NCBI GenBank assembly: GCA_032173965.1
Contig: CM063310.1
Location: 931,735 to 995,734, forward strand
DNA: 64,000 bases
Direction: 5' to 3'
From: Sitta carolinensis
Taxonomy: Eukaryota > Chordata > Aves > Passeriformes > Sittidae
Shown here in pieces: positions 27,301 through 39,300 of this stretch. The notes beneath the pieces were generated by a model. It did no database searches and was not told the DNA's origin. It saw only the letters and a list, made by a program, of their open reading frames with translations. Position 1 is the stretch's first letter, and the number at the start of each line of letters is the position of its first letter. Made by a program: the position numbers and the translations under genes.

Positions 27301-30300
27301 CCCAAAAAATCCAAAAAATTTCCCAAAAATTCCCAAAATTGCTGACAAAATCGCAATAAAATTCAAAGAAATTAAAAAAAAAAGGGAAAAAATCGGAAAA
27401 AATTTCGAAAAAATCGGAAAAAATCTAAAAAATCCCAAAAAATTCCAAAAAAAATTCCAAAAATTCCCAAAAATTCCCCACCTGCCTGTGCACCCTGAGG
27501 TTGCCTTCCCTCCAACCCTCCAAAATTCCCTCAAACCCCACGAAAATTTTTAAATCCCCAAAAATCCAAAAAAATTCCAAAGCTGCTGGAAAAAATCACA
27601 AAATTCAAAGAAATTAAAAATTGAAAAAATCGGAAAAAAATTCGAAAAAAATCGAAAAAATCGAAAAAATCCAAAAATTCCCAAAATCTGCGAAAATTCC
27701 AAAAATTCCCAAAAATCCCAAAAAATTCCCCACCTGCATGTACACCCTGAGGTTGCCCTTCCCGCCCTGTTTGGCGTCCACGGTGAACTCGGTGGGTTTG
27801 TTCAGCACCACCCCCGAGGGCTCCAGCCCCGGGCCCTGCGCCTTCACCTGGGGAAAAAGGGGGAAAATCCGGGAAAATCCAGGAAAATCCGGGAATTCGG
27901 GGGGGGCAGGGAGATTTGGGGGCGTTCCGAGAGGATTGGGGGCGGCAAAGGAGGGAGGGAGTGGGGTTGGGATTTGGGGGATTTTGGAGGGAGTTGGGGG
28001 ATTTTAGGGCAGGAATTTGGGGGATTTTTGGGAAGGATTTGGGGCAGGAATTTGGGGATTTAGGAGGGAATTTGGGGGATTTTGGGCAGGAATTTGGGGG
28101 ATTTTAGGGCAGGAATTTGGGGGATTTAGGGCAGGAATTTGGGGGATTTAGGAGGGGATTTTTGGGATTTTAGGGCAGGAATTTGGGGGGATTTTTGGGA
28201 AGGATTTGGGGCAGGAATTTGGGGATTTAGGGGTAGGAATTTGGGGGATTTAGGAGGGAATTTGGGGGATTTTGGGCAGGAATTTGGGGGATTTTAGGGC
28301 AGGAATTTGGGGATTTTAGGGCAGGAATTTGGGGATTTTAGGGAAGGAATTGGGGGGATTTTAGAGCAGGAATTTGGGGGATTTAGGAAGGGAGTTGGGG
28401 ATTTTTAGGGCAGGAATTTGGGGGGATTTTTGGGAAGGATTTGGGGCAGGAATTTGGGGGATTTAGGGGTAGGAATTTGGGGGATTTAGGAGGGAATTTG
28501 GGGGATTTTGGGCAGGAATTTGGGGATTTAGGCAGAATTTGGGGATTTAGGAAGGAATTGGGGGGATTTTAGGGCAGGAATTTGGGGGATTTAGGAGGGG
28601 ATTTTTGGGATTTTAGGGCAGGAATTTGGGGGGATTTTTGGGAAGGATTTTGGGCAGGAATTTGGGGGATTTGGAGCAGGAATTTGGGGAATTTAGGAGC
28701 AGGAATTTGGGGAATTTAGGGCAGTAATTTGGGGGATTTAGGGCAGGAATTTGGGGGATTTTAGGGCAAGATTTTTGGGATTTTAGGGCAGGAATTTGGG
28801 GAATTTGGGGGATTTTAGGGCAGGATTTTGGGGCAGGAATTTAGGGGCAGGAATTTGGAGATATTTGGGGCAGGATTTTGGGGGTTAAATCCCATTAATC
28901 CCCACCTTTTCTGGGAAGCAGTCCCCGCTCTGGGCTCGGATCTCGGCCATGAAGGGGCTGCCCCGGGGGGGATTTGGGGCAGGATTTGGGACAGGATTTG
29001 GGGCAGGATTTGGGGGGATTCCAGAGGGGATTTTTGGGGGATATTTGGGGTTCCATCCCCACCTTTTCCGGGAAGCAGTCCCCGCTCTGGGCTCGAATCT
29101 TGGCCATGAAAGGGCTGCCCCGGAGGGGATTCCAGAGGGGATTTTTGGGGGATATTTGGGTCAGGATTTTGGGGGTTAAATCCCATTAATCCCCACCTTT
29201 TCCGGGAAGCAGTCGTTGCTCTGGGGCCGGATCTCGGCCATGAAGGGGCTGCCGCGGATGTCGGCGCCGTCGCAGAGCACGTGCACGGCGTAGAGCCCCG
29301 GCTCTGGGGCCAGTAACGCACCCGGCCCAAGACCATCGGCCCCATCCTCGCACCCAGCGGGCCCGGGAGGATCCCTCCACACGAGAAACCTGGGGGCACG
29401 GGGGTGAGGAACCCCGAAATCCATCAGGGGAACCCTAAATCCATCAGGGGAACCCTAAAATCCATCAGGGGAACCCCGAAATCAACCCTAAATCCACCGA
29501 GAAACCTGGGGGCACGGGGGTGAGGAACCCCGAAATCCATCAGGGGAACCCTAAATCCATCAGGGAACCCTAAAATCCATCAGGGGAACCCTAAATCCAT
29601 CAGGGGAACCCTAAAATCCATCAGGGGAACCCCGAAATCAACCCTAAATCCACCGAGAAACCTGGGGGCACGGAGGTGAGGAACCCCGAAATCCATCAGG
29701 GGAACCCCGAAATCCATCAGGAGAACCCCGAAATCCATCAGGGGAACCCTAAATCCATCAGGGGAACCCTAAAATCCATCAGGGGAACCCCGAAATCAAC
29801 CCTAAATCCACCGAGAAACCTGGGGGCACGGGGGTGAGGAACCCCGAAATCCATCAGGGGAACCCTAAATCCACCGAGAAACCTGGGGGCAACGGGGGAC
29901 ACGGGGGTGAGGAACCCCGAAATCCATCAGGGGAACCCCGAAATCCATCAGGGGAACCCTAAATCCACCAGGGGAACCCCGAAATCCACCGAGAAAACCT
30001 GGGGACACGGGGGGCACGGGGGTGAGGAACCCCGAAATCCATCAGGGGAACCCTAAATCCACCAGGGGAACCCGAAATCCACTGAAAATCCTGGGGGCAC
30101 GGGGGGCACGGGGGTGAGGAACCCCGAAATCCATCAGGGGAACCCCGAAATCCATCAGGGGCACCCAAAATCCATCAGGGGCACCCCAAAATCCATCAGG
30201 GGAACCCTAAATCCACCAAGAAACCTGGGGACACGGGGGACACAGGGGTGAGGAACCCCGAAATCCATCAGGGGAACCCTGGAATCCACTGAAAAACCTG

Positions 30301-33300
30301 GGGGCACAGGGGTGAGGAACCCTAAATCCATCAGGGGAACCCCAAAATCCATCAGGGGAACCCTAAATCCACTGAAAAACCTGGGGGACAGAGGGAGAGG
30401 AACCTGAGATTGGGGTGAGAAACCCTGAAATTTGGGTTAGAAACACAAAATCCATCATGAGAACCCTGAAATCCATCATGGGAACCCTAAATCCACCAAG
30501 AAACCTGGGGGACACAGGGAGAGGGGTGATAAACCCCAAAATTCATCATGGGAACCCTGAAATTGGGGTGAGAAACTCTGAAATTGGGGATGGCAACCCT
30601 AAAATCCATCATGGGAACCCTAAAATCCATCATGGGAACCCCAAATCCACCCAAAACCTGGGGGGGGGAAATGGGGATTTGGGGGTGAAAAGCTCAAAAT
30701 TCAGAGTGGGATCTCCAAAATCCCCAATCCCCCCAAACCCCCCCAAAACCCCCAACCCCCCCAAAACCCCAAACCCCCCCAACCCCCCCAAAACCCCAAA
30801 CCCCCCCAAACCCCCCCCACCCCCCCCAAGCCCCCATTTCCCCCCGGGCTCACCGAGCGTGCCCACGTCGTCCCCGATCGCCTCCACCATGAAATCGGCC
30901 GCCTTGCCGGCCACCCCCCCCTCCCAGGCCGGGCCCCCAGGCCCGAACCCGGGGGGAGCCCCCCTCGGGGGCCACCGACACCTCGAAGGGGCTGGGGGGC
31001 ACAGAGACAACCCAAAAACAATCATAAACAAACCCAAAACATCATAAACACACCAAAACCCACCAGGACCCCCCTCGGGCCACCGACACCTCGAAGGGGC
31101 TGGGGGGCACAGAGACACCCAAAACAATCATAAACAACCCAAAAACATCATAAACACAACCAAAACCCACCCAGACCCCCCTCGGGCCAACCGACACTCG
31201 AAGGGCTGGGGGCACAGAGCACACCCCAAAAACATCATAAACAACCCAAAAACATCATAAACAGCACCAAAACCCACCCGAGAGCCCCCCTCGGGGGCCA
31301 CCGACACCTCGAAGGGGCTGGGGGGCACAGAGACACCCCAAAAACATCATAAACAACCCAAAAACATCATAAACAGCACCAAAACCCACCCAGAGCCCCC
31401 CTCGGGGCCACCGACACCTCGAAGGGGCTGGGGGGCACAGAGACACCCCAAAAACATCATAAACAACCCAAAAACATCATAAACAGCACCAAAACCCACC
31501 CAGAGCCCCCCTCGGGGCCACCAACACCTCGAAGGGGCTGGGGGGCACAGAGACACCCCAAAAACATCATAAACAACCCAAAAACATCATAAACAGCACC
31601 AAAACCCCATAAACAGCACCAAAACCCCATAAACAGCACCAAAAAAACATTATAAATGGCCCCAAAACAGCCCCAAAATCCCCAATTGGGCACAATGGTC
31701 CCCCAGTTCCTCCCAGTACAAACCAGTGTCCTCAATCCCCTCCCAGTTCCCTCTCGGTCCCTTCCAATCCCTTTCCAGTCCCTCCCAGTGTCCCCAAATC
31801 CTCTCCCAGTCCCCTCCACTCCCTCTCCCAGTCCCTCCCAGTGTCCCCAAATCCTCTCCCAGTCCCCCCCAGTCCCCCCCAATCCCCTCCCAGTTCCTCC
31901 CAGTCCCCCCCAATCCCCTCCCAGTCCCTCCCAGTGTCCCCAAATCCTCTCCCAGTCCCCCCCAGTCCCCCCCAATCCCCCCAATCCCCTCCCAGTTCCT
32001 CCCAGTGTCCCCCAATCCCCTCCCAGTCCCCCCCAATTCCTCCCAGTTCCCTCCCAGTCCCCCCTCAATCCCCCCCCACTCCTCTCCCAATCCCCTCCCA
32101 GCCCCCCCAGTCCCCCCAATCCCTCCCAGCCCCCCACATCCTCTCCCAGCCCCCCCACTCCTCTCCCAGTCCCCCCCAATCCCCCCAATCCCCCCATTCC
32201 CCCCATTCCCGGTACCTGCGCGGCACGTGCTGCCCGCCCCAGGTCACGGCCACCGAGTAATTCCCGGGCACGGTGGGGAAATACTCGAGCCCGAAGGTTC
32301 CATCCCCCAAATCCTTCTGCTTCACGGGCTCGGCTCCCTCTGGGGAGGGGGAAAAACCGGGATGAGCCCCCGGGAAAAAGGGAATCCCAAAACAATGGGG
32401 ATAACAAAAAAATAACCCCCAAAATATCAAAAAAACCCCATGAAAAACAGGAAAAAAAACATAAAAAACACCTTAAAAACGGGACTGCCCCAAATCCTTC
32501 TGCTCCAGGGCCCCAAATCCCCCAGAACCCCCTCCCCAAATTCAGAGACCTCCCCAGATTCAAGACCCCTCCCCACCGCAGTTACTGGGGCCCTTGGAGG
32601 GGACAAGAGCTGTCCCCAAAGCCCCTCCAAGCCCCCTCAAACCCCCCAAACCCCCTCAAACCCCCTCCCCAACACCCTAAGACCCCTCCCAACACCCTGC
32701 GCCCCCTCCCCAAATTCAGAGACCCCCCAAACCCCACGGGAGGGGACAAGAGCTGTCCCCAAAGACCCTCAAACCTCCCAAATCCCCCTCAAACCCCCTC
32801 CAACCCCCCTCCCCAATACACTACGACCCCTCCCCAACACCCCACGCCCCCTCCCCAAATTCAGAGACCCCCAAAACCCCACGGGAGAGGACAAGAGCTG
32901 TCCCCAAACCCCCTCCAAGCCCCCTCAAACCCCCCAAACTCCCCTGAAACCCACTCCAACCCCCCTCCCCAGCACCCTGCGCCCCCTCCCCAACACCCCT
33001 CCAAGCCCCCTCCCCAAATTCCGTCCCCCCGCACTCACTGGGGCCCTTGACCGTGACCTTGAGGTCGCCGCTGCCGCCGCCGCCGCGCGTGTGCACCTTG
33101 AACTCGGCGGGCTCGTTCACGCGGAGCCCCTTGGGCTGCAGCCCCCTGCCCTCGGCCCGGACCGCGCCGGGGGTGCAGGCTGGGGGGGCACACGGTCAGG
33201 GGGGTCCGGCCCCCCCAAACCCGCCCCCGGCCGCGCACCCCAAAAAAACCCCGAGAAAATCCCCCAAAAAACACCTCGGGAATGGGAAAATAATCCCAAT

Positions 33301-36300
33301 AATCCCGCAAGGATTGGGGAGGGGGAGAATTTGGGGAGGGGGCACGGTTGGGGAGGGGTCTGGTACCCCAAAAACCCCTGCTGGACAGGGGACCCCCAAA
33401 AAAACCCCGAGAAAATCCCAAAAAAACCGACCCGGGAATGGGAAAATAATCCCTGAGAATCTGCAAGGATTGGGGAGGGGGAGAATTTTGGGGGGGGGCA
33501 CGGTCAGGGGGGTCCGTCCCCCCAAAACCCGGCCCGAGCACCCCAAAAAAACCCCGAGAAAATATTAAAAAAACCCCACCCAAAAAAAAAAAATCCCCCC
33601 CAAAAATAAATTAAAAAATAAAATCCCAGAAATTAAAAAAAAAAAATAAAAAATCCCGGGAAATGCCCGTTTTGGGGAGGGGTTTGGGGGGATTTAGGAT
33701 CAGAAGGGATTTGGGAATTTTGGGGATTTTGGGGTCAGAAGGGATTTGGGAACCCCCACCCCCCCTTCCCTCCCCTTCTTTCCCCCCCACCGTCAGTGGG
33801 GTCCCCACGAGGCCCCCGGGCGGCGCTTCCGGACAGACAGAGGGACAGAGGGACAGAGGGACAGGGACAGAGACAGACAGAGGGACAGACAGAGGACAGA
33901 GACAGACAGAGGGACAGAGGAACAGACAGAGGGACAGAGACAGACAGAGGGACAGGGACAGAGACAGGACAGACAGAGGGACAGAGGGACAGACAGAGGG
34001 ACAGAGGGACAGACAGAGGGACAGAGACAGACAGAGGGACAGGGACAGAGACAGGGACAGACAGAGGGACAGAGGACAGACAGAGGACAGGGACAGACAG
34101 AGGGACAGACAGAGGGACAGACAGAGGGACAGACAGGGGACAGAGGGACAGACAGGGGACAGAGGGACAGACAGGGGGACAGAGACAGACAGAGGGACAG
34201 AGACAGAGGGACAGACAGGGGACAGACAGGGGACAGAGGGACGGACAGAGGGACAGACAGGGGACAGACAGGGGACAGACAGGGGACAGACAGAGGGACA
34301 GAGACAGAGGGACAGAGGGACAGACAGGGGACAGAGACAGAGGACAGGGGACAGAGGGACAGACAGGGGACAGAGGGACAGGGACAGAGACAGGGACAGA
34401 GGGACAGAGACGGGGACAGACAGAGGGACAGAGACAGACAGAGGGACAGAGGGACAGAGGGGGACAGAGGGACAGGGACAGGGACAGAGGGATGGACAGA
34501 GGGACAGAGGGACAGAGGGGGACAGAGGGACAGAGACAGGGACAGACAGAGGGACAGGGACAGACAGAGGGACAGGGAGGGACAGAGGGACAGACAGAGG
34601 GACAGACAGAGGGACAGAGACAGACAGAGGGACAGAGGGACAGACAGAGGGACAGAGGGACAGACAGAGGGAGAGACAGAGGGACAGAGAGGGGAAAGAG
34701 GGAACGGGACAGAGGGACAGAGGACAGGAGAGGAGGGGACAGCGGGACAGGGAGAGGAAAGAGAGGGGACAGACAGGGACGGGGAGCAGGGGACAGACAG
34801 AGGGACAGGGAGGGGACAGAGGGACAGGGACAGAGGGACAGAGAGGGACAGGGAGGGCACAGGGACAGACAGAGGGACAGGGAGGGGACAGAGGGACAGG
34901 GACAGAGGGACAGAGAGGGGACAGGGAGGGCACAGGGACAGACAGAGGGACAGAGAGGGGACAGAGGACAGGGACAGAGGGACAGGGAGGGGACAGGGAG
35001 GGCACAGGGACAGACGGACAGAGAGAGAAGAGAAAAAGCAAAAGTCACGGGGGGGTCTCAAGACCCCCCCCTAAAATAAAGCAGCGACAGCCCCGGACCC
35101 CCCAAAGGGCCGGGAGAGCAGAGGGGGGGAGAGCCCGAATTGGGGGAGGGGACACGGAGACCCCCGGAGTGGGGGGTCAGAGCACAGAGAGCCCGAATTG
35201 GGGGAGGGGGACACGGAGACCCCCGGAGTGGGGGGGTCAGAGCACAGAGAGCCCGAATTTGGGGAGGGGACACGGAGACCCCCGGAGTGGGGGGTCAGAG
35301 CACAGAGAGCCCGAATTGGGGAGGGGGACACGGAGACCCCCGGAGTGGGGGGGTCAGAGCACAGAGAGCCCGAATTGGGGGAGGGGGACACGGAGACCCC
35401 CGGAGTGGGGGGTCAGAGCACAGAGAGCCCGAATTGGGGGAGGGGGACACGGAGACCCCCGGAGTGGGGGGGTCAGAGCACAGAGAGTCCGAATTTGGGA
35501 GGGGGACACGGAGACCCCCGGAGTGGGGGGGTCAGAGCACAGAGAGCCCGAATTGGGAGGGGGACACGGAGACCCCCGGAGTGGGGGGTCAGAGCACAGA
35601 GAGCCCGAATTGGGGAGGGGGACACGGAGACCCCCGGAGTGGGGGGTCAGAGCACAGAGAGCCCGAATTGGGGGAGGGGGACACGGAGACCCCCGGAGTG
35701 GGGGGTCAGAGCACAGAGAGTCCGAATTTGGGAGGGGGACACGGAGACCCCCGGAGTGGGGGGTCAGAGCACAGAGAGCCCGAATTGGGGAGGGGGACAC
35801 GGAGACCCCCGGAGTGGGGGGGTCAGAGCACAGAGAGCCCGAATTTGGGGAGGGGACACGGAGACCCCCGGAGTGGGGGGTCAGAGCACAGAGAGCCCGA
35901 ATTGGGGAGGGGGGGGGACAGAACCCCTCGAGCTGGGCAAGGACAGAGACCCCCGAATTTGGGGAGGGGGACAGAGAGACCCCCGACTTGGGGGAATCAG
36001 AACTGGGGGAGTTTGAAGGACAGAGAGCCCCAAATTTGGGGAGGGGGACACAAAAACCATGAAGCTGTGAGAGGACAGAGACCCCCGAATTGGGGGGAGT
36101 CAGAGCAGAGAGACCCCGAATTTGGGGAGGGGACACAAAAAAACCCTTAAGTTGTGGAAGGACAGAGCCCCCTGAATTTGAGGAGGGGGAGAGGACAGAG
36201 CCCCCCAAATTGGGGGGTTTTGAAGCACAGACCCCCCCCCTAAATTTGGGGAGGGGGCCACAAAACCCCTCAAGTTGTGAAAGGACAGAAACCTTTTGGT

Positions 36301-39300
36301 GAGGGGGTTTGAAGCACAAAGCCCCCCAAATTTGGGGATGGGGCGTCCAGACCCCCCCAAATTTGGGGATGGGGCATCCAGACCCCCCAAATTTGGGGAT
36401 GGGGCGTCCAGACCCCCCCAAATTTGGGGATGGGGTACCTATACCCCCCAAATTTGGGGAGGGGGTGCCCAGACCCCCCCAAATTTGGGGATGGGGTACC
36501 TATACCCCCCAAATTTGGGGAGGGGTGCCCAGACCCCCCAAATTTGGGGATGGGGTACCTATACCCCCCAAATTTGGGGAGGGGTGCCCAGACCCCCCCA
36601 AATTTGGGGATGGGGCGTCCAGACCCCCCCAAATTTGGGGATGGGGTATCTATACCCCCCAAATTTGGGGATGGGGCATCCAGACCCCCCAAATTTGGGG
36701 ATGGGGCGCCAGACCCCCCCAAATTTGGGGATGGGGTACCTATACCCCCCAAATTTGGGGAGGGGTGCCCAGACCCCCCCAAATTTGGGGATGGGGTACC
36801 ATACCCCCCAAATTTGGGGAGGGGGCATCCAGACCCCCCAAATTTGGGGAGGGGGCACCCAGACCCCCCCAAAATTTGGGGAGGGGGTACCTATACCCCC
36901 CAAATTTGGGGAGGGGGCACCCATACCCCCCAAATTTGGGGAGGGGGCACCCAGACCCCCCAAATCAGAAACACTTGGCGACCAAAACTCGCGAACACCA
37001 AAGGACCCAAAAACCCCCAAATTTGAGGGGTGGGCGCAGCCCCCCGCCCCAAATCCCCCCTCCCCGCCGTGTCCCAATTTGGGGAGGGGTCTCACCCTGG
37101 CCCACGGTGACGCCGAAGGGGCTGCGGGGATGGGCACCCCGCCGAAGGTGACGTGCACCTGGTGCAGCCCCTCGCTCTGCGGGCGGTAGGAGCAGCGGAA
37201 GCCCCCAGCCCCACGATCCCAGCAGCGCCTCGGGGTCCCACGGCGCCCGCTGGGGTCCACGATGGAGACCCCCACCTCACCCGGGCCCGCGCCTGCGGCA
37301 GGGATGGAGACCCCTCCTCAAATTCACACAGTAAATGGTAACGACCCCATAGAGACCCCAAAACCCAAAAAACCCCACAGAGACCCCAAAAAAACCCCTG
37401 AAATCCCCCCAAAAACCCACAGAGAGCAAAATACCACCCAGAGACCCCACCTCACCCGGGCCCACGCCTGCGGCAGGGATGGAGACCCCTCCTCAAATTC
37501 ACACAGGAATGGTAACGACCCCACAGGGACCCCCAAAAACCCCACAGGACCCCAAAATCCCCCCCCAAATCCCTCCCAGGACCCCTGAAAACGCCTGCAA
37601 ATCCCCCCAAAACACCCAAAAATCACCACCAAAGCCCCCTCAAATCGCCCCCAAATCCCCCCCAGGACCCCTCAAATCCCCCCAGGACCCCCAAATCCCC
37701 CCCAGGACCCCCTCAGGACCCCCAAACCCCCCCAGGACACCCAAAGCCCCCCAAATCTCACCCGCCGGCCATGCAGATGTCAAAGCGTTTGCTCGTTGGC
37801 CACTTTGCGCCCCCCAAAATCCCCCCCGAACCCCCCTAAACCCCCCCCAAGCCCCTTCAGGACCCCCCTAAACCCTTCAGGACCCCCCCAAACCCTTCAG
37901 GACCCCCCAAAGCCCCCCCAATCCCACCCACCGGCCCGTGCAGATGTCGAAGTGCGTGCTCTTGTTGGCCACTTTGCACCCCCCTAAATCCCCCCAGAAC
38001 CCCCCAAATCCCCCCAGAACCCCCTCAGGACCCCCCCAAACCCCTTCAGGACCCCCAAACCCTTCAGGACCCCCCAAACCCTTCAGGACCCCCCCAAAGC
38101 CCCCCAATCCCACCCACCGGCCGTGCAGATGTCGAAGTGCGTGCTCTTATTGGCCACTTTGCACCCCCCTAAATCCCCCCAGAACCCCCCAAATCCCCCC
38201 AAACCCCTTCAGGACCCCCCAAACCCTTCAGGACCCCCTCAGGACCCCCCAAACCCTCCAGGACCCCCCCAAAGCCCCCAATCCCACCCACCGGCCGTGC
38301 AGATGTCGAAGTGCGTGCTCTTGTTGGCCACTTTGCACCCCCCTAAATCCCCCCAGAAACCCCCCAAATCCCCCCAGAACCCCCTCAGGACCCCCCCAAA
38401 CCCCCCCCCAAACCCCTTCAGGACCCTCCAAACCCCTTCAGGACCCCCCCAAAGCCCCCCAATCCCACCCACCGGCCGTGCAGATGTCGAAGTGCGTGCT
38501 CTTGTTGGCCACGTTGCCCAGCGGCTCCAGCCCCGGCCCCGAGGCTGTCACTCGCCCCGCTCCCCGGCCGCTCGCCCCACCTGCACCTCGAAGGGGCTCT
38601 TGGCGATGTGCTGGCCCGCGAACAGCACCGTCACCTGCGGGGCACCCCAAAAATGGGGAGGGGGTCGTCACTGGGGGGGGGGACCCCCGGAAAAATCCCC
38701 CCAAAACCGGCGGGGATGGAAATGGGGGAGCAGCTGAAAACCCACCCTGAAAATGCTTCAGAGCTGCCCAAAAATGCTTCAAAACCCCCTTAGGAATATT
38801 CCAGAGTGACTGGAGGACCCCAAAAAATGAATTAGGACCCCAAAAAATGGGGGGTCACGGGAGAGACCCCCGAAAAAATCCCTGAATTGGGGAAAAATGG
38901 TGGGAAGGGAAATGGGGGAGCAGCTGAGAAACTGCCCTGAAAATGCTTCAGAGCTGCCCAAAAATCCTTCAGAACCCCCTTAGGAATATTCCAGAGTGTC
39001 TTGGGGACCCCAAAAAATGAATTAGGACCCCAAAAAATGGGGGGGTCACGGGAGGGACCCCTGAAAAAATCCCCAAATTGGGAGAGAAACAGCAAGGATG
39101 GAAATGGGGGGAGCAGCTGAAAAACCGCCCCAAAAATGCTTCAGGACATCCCAAAAATGCTTCAAAAAACCCTTAGGAATATTCCAGAGTGACTGGGGGA
39201 CCCCAAAAAATGAATCTGGACCCCAAAAATTGGGGGTCACAGGAGGGACCCCCGGAAAAATCCCCAAATTGAGGGAAAAATGGTGGGAAAGGAAATGGGG

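Noticed and set aside
33663..36062. Very long open frames (up to about 800 codons) rich in Arg/Asp/Gln or Ser/Pro/Cys
   Set aside because: They are translations of stop-free microsatellite in both strands and all frames, with no splice or codon signature.
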